Below are positions 54,945-64,000 of a stretch of 64,000 bases of DNA, piece after piece. Numbering within the stretch: position 1 is the stretch's first letter; each line of letters opens with the position of its first letter. Source of the DNA: Oscheius sp. JU75 (Eukaryota > Nematoda > Chromadorea > Rhabditida > Rhabditidae); contig JASJZC010000002.1 in NCBI GenBank assembly GCA_037178855.1, positions 7,576,501-7,640,500 on the forward strand, given 5' to 3'. The translations under genes and the position numbers were made by a program. A model generated the notes under the pieces. The model saw only the letters and a program-made list of their open reading frames with translations. It had not been told where the DNA came from and did not search any database.

Positions 54945-56931
54945 ATGTTGCAGATGACCAAGCGAGCAGCCTTCTCAGTCGACTCAATCCTATCCCCAGC
55001 AGAGTCCAGGAAGCGAAAAAAGGATGACGATGGTGATGTGCCAGAGGAGCTAGAGAAAAGAAGAAAAGACGAGGTTTGCTTCATTTGAAGCGATGAAAAA
55101 GTTTGTAGGATCCTGATGTGCCTCGACCTTCCACAAGCAGTTCACCGGAAGAGCTGCCTCCAACCATCACGACAGCTGACGATGATCAACCACTAAACTT
55201 TTCTGTCCCAAAACAGCATAAGGATGAAGAAACGGACGAGGAAGAGGGCAGTGGGGAAGATGTCCATGCTGGCGCTGACTTCAAAACGAATCCGGAGACG
55301 CCGAGTCCGCCGGGAACGAGAAGCAAGTCGGGCGCGACGAAGCCAGCCTACTCTTACATTGCTCTCATAACAATGGCAATTCTGAACGCGCCGGACAAGA
55401 AAATGACTCTCTCCCAGATCTGTGACTTTATTATGGAGCGGTTTCCGTACTATAAGTGAGTTTTGAATGTTAGTTCTTGACTCGCTAACCTGAAAGGTGT
55501 GTACTATTGAAACCTGATGTTTTTGACAAAACTATGGGTCTTTTGAACACTTTCTGGTGGTTTCAGAAAAAGACAAAACTGTGTGTCATGCTCGGGATTC
55601 AAACCCGCCATGTTTCTGATCGCTATCCGACCGATACGGGTAAGACGACGCGCCACTTTCAGTATATACATGACTCGCTCTAAATGTACGTTTGCAGAGA
55701 AAAGTTCCCGCAGTGGCAGAACTCAATCCGGCATAATCTCAGCCTCAACGACTGCTTTGTCAAGGTAATCCCTGCTTATAAAAAACGAGACATGCGACAT
55801 TTTTAGGTGCCACGTGAACCCGGAAACCCCGGCAAGGGGAACTATTGGGCTCTTGATCCCCAAGCTCACGACATGTTCGACAATGGCTCCTATTTGAGGA
55901 GACGTAAGAGGTACGGTAGTATCTATGTTATAGTGTCTTTCTCTCTGGAGCAGGGGAGGGAGGTAGGAAAATAATGTATTATTCGGTAATCGGTGGGAAT
56001 TCACTTAAGCAGTTGGATTGTTTGTGCCGGATGCCACAACTAACTTTCAAAATGGTCAGGGGCAATAGTGGAATTTAGAAGTAAGTACTAGAGATTGTTA
56101 GATATTATTACCCCAATTGCGTCATTTGCATGGCGGAACATTTGCTCAAACTAACATCCAACATACTCAGGCGATTTTTAAGAATGACCCTGTCTTGTCT
56201 CCCAATTAACTCTGTTACAATAACACACACTTTTTCCGCTTACAAAACCATACACTTTCTGAGAAAAATCCGTCGCGAACAACTTACCGTAGCCATTCGT
56301 CTAAAAAAAAAAATTCCTCTCGATCAAGTGGTTAGTTCAATGAAAGGAGTGCGTTATATATACATGACTCGCTCTAAATGTTTGTGGCAAGACCCCTTTG
56401 AATAAGATCAACTAGGTTTAGTGCATGAAGTTTCCAATTTCCTCTATAGCTGTACGTAGAACAAGCTTGGGAGCTTTAAAGTGGCCACAACTGGTAAAGT
56501 TGACAATACATATAGGGCAGTTAACCTTCTGACTATGTTTCATGACAAGAAAAAAAAATTTGTCGAGAGTGGTAATCGAATCCGACACGTTTTGTTTTGT
56601 AATCGGAGCGCTAACTTAGCTCACCTTGTTCAGGAAATACACGACTCATTAATCTTCCAGATACAAGCGCACCTCCGAAAACGACATGCCCTCTGTCCGC
56701 TACCAGCCCTATCTCCGTCTTCCAACCATGGCTCCCATGATGGGACCGATCCTTCCGATGGTCACCTCAGCCTCACAACTTCCTCCAGCCGGCATGCCTC
56801 TCATGGCTGGCTTTCCTCGTGTTCCACCCGGCTTCTTTCAACTCCCCGTGCCGCCAGTCGACCCACAGGGACTGTTAGCAGCCATGGCTCGGGTTCAACC
56901 CCATCCCAGCTCGGAAAAACTCACACCGTAA
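54945..56931 (+). CDS. unc-130: FoxD-class forkhead transcription factor (UNC-130-like)
   Basis: Nuclear DNA-binding factor; in C. elegans the FoxD gene unc-130 patterns cell migration and neuronal fate. Exon 1 ([20 protein letters not shown]) contains FSVDSIL, an eh1-type motif that recruits Groucho/TLE co-repressors. An acidic region follows ([15 protein letters not shown]). The forkhead domain spans three exons: [36 protein letters not shown], then [20 protein letters not shown], then [20 protein letters not shown] and [12 protein letters not shown]. The last exon (about 56660 on) is Pro/Met-rich ([17 protein letters not shown]) and ends at 56931. The recognition-helix residues match FoxD. 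Introns hold two SINE-like elements (55591, 56568). The start could instead be ATG 54954, directly after TTGCAG. Confidence 0.92.
55591..55656 (-). repeat. tRNA-derived SINE-like element (forkhead intron)
   Basis: Minus strand: GCGCGTCGTCTTACCCGTAT, ATCAGAAACATGG, B-box GCGGGTTTGAATCCCG. A diverged member with TTTTGTCTTTTTCTGAAAC tail. Confidence 0.6.
56568..56628 (-). repeat. tRNA-derived SINE-like element (forkhead intron)
   Basis: Minus strand: GAGCTAAGTTAGCGCTCCGA, TTACAAAACAAAACG, B-box CGGATTCGATTACC, then TTTTTTTTCTTGTCATGAAA. Confidence 0.7.
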
Positions 56932-57345
56932 CCCTCCTCTCAAAGTGCAATAGTCATAATCCAGCCCCCATAATAACAGTATTCCGCGACCCAAACGTGT
57001 ACTTGCAATGATCTGATTCTCATTCTTCCTTGAGCTTCGGTTTGTACTAAAATACCAAAAAGCTCTACTTTCCGGTTGTATTGGTTGTTCTCTCTATGTG
57101 TGTGTACAATAAACTATGTGTATCTGAACTCTTTATCATGCTGGGAAATGCGGGAGTCTTGGGCGGACAGATGAAAGGGGGCGACAGTAAGCAGATGGAC
57201 ACACCCGACCTCTTCTTCCCCTTTGGGCCTCTTATCTGTGGGAAGAGAATAATGTTGACAGGCTGATAGCACCTGGAAGAGGATTCGGGGGAGGTTGTCG
57301 ATGCCACTGGCAAGACGGTCATGTGGAAGTTTCTTCTATGATGTG

Positions 57346-57630
57346 TATCAACTTTTGGTCATTGATTTCAATACGCTGTTTTGCAACTCGCTGCGCACCA
57401 ACTCTTTGCTCATTGGTGACAAGTCACTGTTATAAGTTTCGCTGCGCATCAATTCTTGTCCATTGGCTTCGATACACTGAAAAAGATTTTGCTGCGCACG
57501 AACTATTGCTCTTTAACACGCAGTTTTAGACTTCCCTGCGCACCAACTGTTACCTCTGGGCGACGATACGGTGTTTTAGGTTTCGCTGCGCTCCAACTTT
57601 TATTCAAGGGTTTCCATACGCTAAGATTTA
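57346..57630 (+). repeat. Degenerate minisatellite, about 50 bp unit, about 6 copies
   Basis: Recurring block CGCTGCGCACCAACT, then TTGCTCATTGG, then CGATACACTG and a TTTTAGGTTT-like end. Block starts lie near 57350 (partial), 57391, 57442, 57491, 57536 and 57580. Units differ in length and base composition. Confidence 0.75.
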
Positions 57631-58801
57631 ACAAACTGACCCAAGGATCAAAGGTCCATCACATCTGTTTGGACTGCCTCGCACTAATCGGGCCGTTTAA
57701 TTTGTGCGATGCGTTGATATGCCTTCTTCTCCGTTATGTCTTCGAAGTGATAGAGAGAAGAATCACTCAACTGTGCCCTAATGCGATAAGGCACACACAC
57801 TCCGGAGGTGCATCATTTGCAACAGTTTCTAGGGACTCTCTTTTTATGTTAACATCGAGTGGTGACCGCCACAGTGACGCAAGGACTATCAATGTCCAAT
57901 CTCGAGGGGGAAAGGAGTGTTGCTGGCGCAACACGGACCATCCTCTCTGTAATTGTCGGATTAGCCGCGACACTTATCCGCAAAACTTTTCTGGAGGGGG
58001 AAATACTGGTATTATAGGTGGATTGACAGGGGATCAGATACTGTCTCTCTGTCTCTTTGCTTCTTTACCCTTCTGTCTTTGTCTCTTCATCACCTTGTCT
58101 CTCTGTCACTGAACCTCTTTCAAATTTGGAAGCGCCATCTACCGTAACCCGTCTGTGTTTCCTCGATGTACAAACATTGACACAGTCCCGGTTCTGGCTG
58201 CCGAAGGGGGACTGATTCGATTTGCGAGGAGAAACGATAATATCGCCACGAGACCACCGATGTGGAAGAAGAGAGACAGAAAGAGAGAAGGAGATGGCGC
58301 AACAAGACACATTTTTTAAGATATAGGGATTCAAAAAGTCCCGCCAAAATTCTTATCTTACTGACAACGCTTCGTTGATCTAATTACCCAAACATTTGTC
58401 TGTCAAGTCGTCGCCTGTTGCGCCCAGACGCGGGAGTTAATTTGATTAACGAGAAAGCACAGCCAATCCGTCATGACGCTAACTCTTTCTGTCCGAAACC
58501 GATACCGTAACGGATACGGAGGGGGCCGAAATTTGAAAACTGAAAAGATTCGATGATTTGAACAGGCCGGGGCACATCTAGGTCCTTCAGGTAATCAAGT
58601 GGAAATTTTGTGTTGGGAAAAGGAAAAACTGTAGCAGATTTAAGTGGGAGATAATTTGGAAGTATAAACTTCGGGGAAACAATTTAACAGTGGGTACTTT
58701 CCTAGTGAAGGCAACTCTTAGAAGCTATGCATTTAGGTCACACAAAGGTCCAAAGACCAGCTTTTCCCCAGCTTGTAGGGCTCAGGGCATAAGATACCAG
58801 C

Positions 58802-58850
58802 GATGTTCTACAATGGTGTAGCTCTTGATCTGCTCTACATAGCTGGACTG
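58802..58850. repeat. Hairpin (MITE-like) family, degenerate copy
   Basis: GATGTTCTACAATGGTGTAG, CTCTTGATCTG, CTCTACATAGCTGG. Confidence 0.55.
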
Positions 58851-59004
58851 AAAAGCTTAGAACTGAAAATCAGAGTCAACGTGAGACGTCATCTTGTGGA
58901 CACACAGTATACCGTAAAAGGTCTAATAGAAGCACTCCCTTACGTAAGAACTACGCAGTTGTATTCGCGTTTTTCGAGAACAACACAACTTTTTATGACT
59001 TTTT

Positions 59005-59056
59005 ATTCTGCAAAATTGCGCCCGTGATCTGCTCTACAACTTTACAGAACATCGCA
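59005..59056. repeat. Hairpin (MITE-like) family, copy
   Basis: TTATTCTGCAAAATTGCGCC, GTGATCTG, CTCTACAACTTTACAGAACA; family tail AAGCCGAAAAACGCG about 35 bp on. Confidence 0.65.
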
Positions 59057-60944
59057 AAGTCTTACGTAAGGGTAAGAAATAGGTGTCTTTAAGCCGAAAA
59101 ACGCGATTACATGGCTGCCTTTCGAGGATTTGCATTGAACAAGTTGGTGCACAGCGGAAATTCCTGGGCGGAGCAATTTAAAAAAAAAAAGGTATTTTTT
59201 CTTAAAAGACTAGAGTGTTTACTGTTACTCAATGCGGTCGAAAAAAGATATAAAGGCTAAAGCTCTGTCACCGGAGAACCCTGTATCCCTTCTTATTTCC
59301 ATGTATATCTGTCTGTCTATTTGTCTCTCTGTCTCTATGTGGTTTCGGGTTTTTGGTTTCGGTCATGCTCTGTCCAGTACTGTCACTGTCTCTCATGCCC
59401 ATTCTTCCGTCCAAAATCTGTTCACAACACGCTTCCTGTTTGCATCTTACTGTCACCTCTCTGTCTCTCTCCGCCCAGCTGTCGAATCTTCTTACATCTC
59501 CTCCACTCCTTTTGAAAAACTGCCTTTCCTGTCTCCCATTCTCGTCAAAGCGCATCAACACAAATCGAATGTCAACCCCCCTAGGACTAGTGAAACTAAC
59601 GCTCTTACCGTAATCCGCCCGTCCCAATGTTTGGCTTGGCGCGGCGTCGCGCGTTGACAGATAGTTTGTGACATGCAATGTACAGTCGTTGTTGCATTCT
59701 GTTCATTTTCTAGCCACCCCAAGGAAGAGGAGAGAAGACAACTGCTGCCTAAATGTTTGCGCTCGTGGATGGGAGTTTTTGTAGCGGCTGACTGATGATG
59801 GTATGATAGCGGGGACAGCACCAACTGTCCTGGGAGAGAGAAAAGCCTACGGGACAGCCATCCATCCATCTTGGCAATTTGTCAGTTCGCGAGGAGGTGT
59901 AACACACAACAGACGGACTGGAGCCACCGGCCTGGGAGGGGGGCACATGAGGTTGTTGGCAGTGCGCGAGAGGGAAAGTCCAAAAAATAAAGGAAGATCG
60001 ACGGACTGAAACATTGAGACCGATTTACAAGAAAGACTAACAGAGACGTTTGAATAATTGAGATGAACAGTCTAGCACCTGCACAAACTGTATTGAAAGA
60101 GCTGCCCGATCCCCACAGGTAAACAGACTCTGAAAGGACAGGATGAAATGAATGTTAGAAGAACCAAATAGGTGCGGTGCCACGAAGTTGAAAGAATCAA
60201 CAGGATAATATGGATAGATCACGTTCAGACACCAGAAACTTGAAGGAACTACGAAAACGAGAATGACAGGTTGACAGAATCACCCCACTAGAGGGACACG
60301 TTGAAAGGACAGTAGACAGCTAGGACAGGTTAAGATGAAAGCTCGCCAATAGGCGTACCCTTCGGGAAACATAACTTGGAAGGCAAAACATCATTTTCCG
60401 CTTATGACATCCTATCAAAACTCCCGGCTAATTTATGGGATGCTACAGTCCGTAGCTGCAGCCAGAAAGCTTCAAGCCTACAGTCCCACCAACATCAAAC
60501 GGAAGTCAAAAAAGCCGGCTGTCAATCTTCTCTACCAGGCCACCTGGGTTCAATGTGCCAAAGTGTCGAGCTGTAAATCAGGTTGCAGCTTGTCCGCGCA
60601 GCCACCGACACCGTTTTACGATTAGCCGCTCAAAGGGACCGAAGTGACAACTGCCAATGCGACAAATTGCTGTTAGCTCGGTGACACCGGGTCGTTTGTA
60701 TGTGGAGAGGGACTCTCGGCTCGAGATAACATGGTTGCGCAAGTACTCCTCCTGTTGGAGAGAAGTTTTACAACTCGAGTGACTAGCTCTATTTGGCTAA
60801 TCGCTCGTAAAGAGGTAATAAACTGGAGAAATGTGCTTGGCTGATAGCTGACGAGCTACTGGCTCCTTCCAATGATAAGGGGGGCTGCTAAAAGGAGACG
60901 AATGAAATTAACAATTAATCTATATTGTAAAAACAAAACAACGT

Positions 60945-61625
60945 TTAGATCAATCCGATTCTGTTGGCCACGTCGAGAGCGTCGAAATCGGGCTGCAGCT
61001 TGACGAAAGCCTTCTTCTCCATTCGTGGCGTGATGAGGGTGTTGATCTGGAAGCTGTCTTTGAGAAAAAGAGCCAGAGAAACATAGAGCTTGCTACAGTT
61101 TGTATACCCTTAAAGGAATGCTATACGCCTCTATTCAAACCATCGAAAACTGCACAGGACAACGACAGTGCTTACGGAGGCGAAAGAAGTCAAGAACAAG
61201 GTTTACCTTCTCAGTGTCGATGTTGTAGAGCTTCTTGAGGGCCGTCTTGATCTGATATTTGTTGGCCTTCACGTCCACAACAAAGCACAGCGTGTTCTGG
61301 TCCTCAATCTTCTTCATGGCCGATTCCGTCGTCAACGGATACTTGACAATCGCGTAATTGTCAAACTTGTTCACGTTTGAGTGGCTCTTGCGAGGGAACC
61401 TGGAAAAAACCAATTCCTTGTGACGAAATCAAAGCCGATGACAATTTTTTCAAAAAATAAAGCAACTTACTTGGGACTACGGGCGGTTCTGAGCGTCTTC
61501 GGACGATGGAAGTGGACGGAGGTGCGAACCTTCTTCTTGTGCGTCAGCTTCTGGCCCTTGACGACTTTCTTCTTGGCCTCGACGGCTTTTGCTACCTTCT
61601 TTTGCTGGGCTCCTTTAGGTGCCAT
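60945..61625 (-). CDS. rpl-25: 60S ribosomal protein L23a (uL23)
   Basis: Large-subunit protein near the peptide exit tunnel. Exon 1 ([20 protein letters not shown]) is the lysine-rich eukaryotic extension and continues [16 protein letters not shown]. Exon 2 begins [20 protein letters not shown], and contains [20 protein letters not shown] and [20 protein letters not shown]. Exon 3 reads [20 protein letters not shown] and ends [13 protein letters not shown] at 60945. Sequence, length and order match the family throughout. The start codon follows a T-rich TTTTTTTGCAG by six bases, consistent with SL trans-splicing. Confidence 0.97.
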
Positions 61626-62351
61626 GCTTACCTGCAAAAAAACACGTAAAATTGACGGAAAATGGAAAGAGAAAAATGAACAAAAACAGCGAAACAGCAG
61701 AAAATATTTTAGGAAAACAAGCTAGAAGCGTTTGCGCAGCTCAACTGGGTACGGTAGTAGAAATCGTAATGGGAACCGGCAATCGTGCCGGGACCAGAAG
61801 GATAGCGGGAACCTCTTCGCGATTTAAGTCGTATCTATTTTTTTCTGCTCTAAATTTCAACGTCTTTCCAGCATCACCTGCTTTTCCCTACAAAGTCGGT
61901 GTATAAAGGTAGCAAATATTGGAAGAATACTCTAGCATGCTTTTTACACAAATTAAACTTTGGCAGAAAAACCTCTCCAATTCTCAAAGTCAACGTTTAT
62001 CCGTTTAAAACGGTGCCTCTTTGTCTAGCTGTCGGCTCTTCTATCCAACACAAATCAAACGGCGAGTGGCTTGTTAGACAATAAATCTGTTCTGGCTCTT
62101 CACGGCGTAAGTTTGTCGAAAAATTCAGTTTCGCCGTTGAAAACTAGCAAGTTTCCCGAAAACTGCAGTTTTCTCAACTAGCGAGAGTGCTTCACTTTTC
62201 TCACATTGTCTTCTGCTTCCCACATTCCAAGTTCTCCTGTAAAAATATCTAAAAATTTATCGCAAATACCCGTCAACAACAACAAGTTAAAAAATGAAGA
62301 ACATGGTTAACAGAAAAGTCTACGGTATCTACTAAATTCTCTCTTCACTAA
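61626..62351. other. Intergenic, no gene seen
   Basis: About 0.7 kb between the start of ribosomal protein L23a and the stop of TIM22, both on the minus strand. It should hold the L23a promoter. No repeat-family member was found. Confidence 0.6.
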
Positions 62352-63521
62352 TTAATGAAGTCCGCCCTTCATCCAGTGGTCGATGAGGGTCGAGAAGGCC
62401 GCAAAGCCGGCAGCTCCCCAGATCGCTGGCTTGATTCCGGCGCGAAGGCCGAGAAGCGCTCCGACAATTCCCCCCGAATAGGTTCCATTCCGCCAGTCAC
62501 TCTTGGCTCGAGCAGATTCCAGTAGGCATTCGGTGCCTAATACGCAGTAATTTTCGGTACAAAAACGACAAAACTACCGGCAAACATTAGTCCAATAGAG
62601 CCGAAGTTCTTTCCGTAGGATTTCATGCGCGTGCTCATCTCCTTCCACGTCTCTTTCAGTGATAGCTGAAATGTGATTTTGTTGTGGAAAAAAGGAAAAA
62701 CTGACGGCTTTTGTGGGATCGTTGTTGACCATGCTCAGCTGGGGATCGACTGACGCCGTAAAGAGACCGAAGGCGACTCCTGAAACCAAATTGTTGAGTT
62801 CTAATGATAGAAATAACTGACCGACTCCATATCCGAGAACTCCAGAGATTGTCGCCTTCACAGCACAGTTCTCCATTAGACGAGACATCATCAGCTCTTC
62901 TTTCGTCATTTCTGGCAGGGAGAGCATCTGGAAAGTTGTGTATGCACACTGAAGAACAGCACGGCTTCTATTATTCTTTGTCACTTTTTCAGATCCGCTT
63001 GCTTTAAGCACTAATTTGCCAGGAAATACCGTCAATTATAATTTAAATAAAACGAGGGCTAAACGAAGAGTGGTTTGGTTTGTGTAAAAACACGACATTA
63101 GGGAACAGTGCAAAAACAGGCAGTAGAATACTGTAGGCAAATGGGAAACAATCCGGCTATACTAATGAACTTTTCGCGATCCCCTATCCTCTTTCAAAAA
63201 TCAAAAAATGCTTAAAAATAAGGATCTTGCACTTCTTCGAAGTCTATGATTTGAAAAAGATGTGTAAAAAATACCTGTTTAGGCTTGATCGGTGTTCTCT
63301 CTGGATTCCATGGTCGGGTTCTGGTCCCGAGCATCTGATCCATCATCAGCACGTAGTTTGACGGCTGGTAAACGAATTCCTGGACTTTTTATGCCAAAAA
63401 ATATGTAAAACCTTACTGGTTTAGGTGGAGCTGCTGGCTGTTCCGTCGTCTTCGGCCTCCCGAACGGATTCCCGAATAAATCCTCCATAGCCACTGGTCC
63501 GCTGTACATTTGGCTCGCCAT
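62352..63521 (-). CDS. TIMM22: Mitochondrial import inner membrane translocase subunit Tim22
   Basis: Channel subunit of the carrier translocase, which inserts multi-pass proteins into the inner mitochondrial membrane. Exon 1 ([20 protein letters not shown]) is followed by [38 protein letters not shown] with SGVLGYGVG (first helix), [18 protein letters not shown] and [20 protein letters not shown]. The conserved core is [20 protein letters not shown] and [20 protein letters not shown], ending [12 protein letters not shown] at 62352. The paired Cys in the first helix region and in GTEC match the disulphide pair of Tim22. The start follows a TTTTCAG acceptor by seven bases. Confidence 0.93.
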
Positions 63522-64000
63522 ATCTTTTCTGAAAACCAAATTTTTGGGGTTCTGGCTCGCATGAAATTTTTCTTGCGAATATTCGCAACGCAAATGCGAA
63601 TAGTGAAACCAGGCTATCCGCCCATCCCTGGTCCTAGATGAAAAAATGGTCAGGCTACGACAGAGTTGTTTTCGTATATATTTGCCATTTTTTACATGAC
63701 TAAAGAGGTGGTACCAGCACAAAAAAAAAACTTTTCAGCTCAGTGATAAAGTCCTCTTTTTGGAATCTATCGGATATTCAGTGGGGTGGGTTCAGTCACC
63801 CGACATGAGCATTTTTTGCATCATTTACAGCCTACACTTCCGTCGAAAGAGATGCATTTTACATAATCACCAGATATTACAACAAAAACTCACAATTCAT
63901 GGCTAAAATCATACTTTTCATCAATAGAAAGAGTGCAAATTGTAGCAAATGCAGAGCAAAAGATACCACAAACTGTTATGAACAGTGTCACCTACAAAAC
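63522..64000. other. Window end, no gene seen
   Basis: AT-rich sequence upstream of TIM22; nothing recognised. Confidence 0.6.

Larger units (their letters stand above)
56932..60944. other. 4.0 kb intergenic, no firm gene
   Basis: Between the forkhead gene and ribosomal protein L23a. It holds a degenerate tandem repeat (57346-57630), GTCTCT tracts (58035-58110, 59300-59345), two hairpin copies (58802, 59005), and a 13 bp inverted pair CCCTTACGTAAGA/TCTTACGTAAGGG (about 58943 and 59062). The 218-codon frame at 57456-58112 runs through the tandem repeat and a GTCTCT tract and shows no domain. Confidence 0.5.

Noticed and set aside
57456-58112. 218-codon open frame downstream of the forkhead gene
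   Set aside because: It runs through the minisatellite and a GTCTCT tract, starts without ATG, and shows no domain or codon pattern of a gene.

Overview
This is a 64 kb piece of nuclear DNA from an invertebrate animal, almost certainly a nematode. The reasons are two tandem cuticlin (ZP-domain cuticle collar) genes, ShKT and Reeler domains in a secreted protein, a nematode-style lipase with a signal peptide, many very short GT-AG introns (36 to 45 nt), and several start codons lying a few bases after a TTTTCAG-like acceptor, as expected for spliced-leader trans-splicing. The clade cannot be fixed from the sequence alone.

Layout: 0.3-2 kb, a nephrocystin-1-like gene that stops abruptly; 2-3.1 kb, a broken mariner transposon on the minus strand; 3.1-4.6 kb (-), a bHLH-PAS factor resembling NPAS4/Dysfusion; 4.9-5.0 kb, an orphan 3' exon. 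At 5.05-10.34 kb lies the most striking structure: a near-perfect 1.67 kb inverted repeat. Each arm carries a divergent pair of small heat-shock protein genes sharing one heat-shock promoter. Between and partly inside the arms sits the tryptophanyl-tRNA synthetase gene, whose last exons were copied into the second arm as an orphan.

Then follow IPPK (+, 11.6-14.7 kb), mitochondrial NAD kinase NADK2 (+, 16.2-18.9 kb), the translesion polymerase REV1 (+, 19.1-25.1 kb), a secreted Reeler-EGF-ShKT-nitrobindin-like fusion (+, 27.2-30.9 kb), a histidine acid phosphatase (+, 31.9-34.0 kb), an SLC6 neurotransmitter symporter (-, 34.2-37.2 kb), a secreted lipase (+, 40.3-41.4 kb), two tandem cuticlins with a tiny membrane-protein ORF between them (+, 41.9-46.1 kb), an 8.8 kb gene-poor stretch, a FoxD/UNC-130 forkhead gene (+, 54.9-56.9 kb), ribosomal protein L23a (-, 60.9-61.6 kb) and TIM22 (-, 62.4-63.5 kb).

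The non-coding DNA is dominated by two dispersed repeat families that I could define by eye: about 20 copies of a tRNA-derived SINE-like element, and about 10 copies of a short palindromic hairpin (MITE-like) element, together with GTCTCT-type polypyrimidine/polypurine tracts. No tRNA, rRNA or CRISPR array could be supported. The genes are mostly housekeeping and do not form an obvious common pathway. The functional cluster is the heat-inducible sHSP block. The two cuticlins are a local tandem duplication with a gene-conversion footprint.
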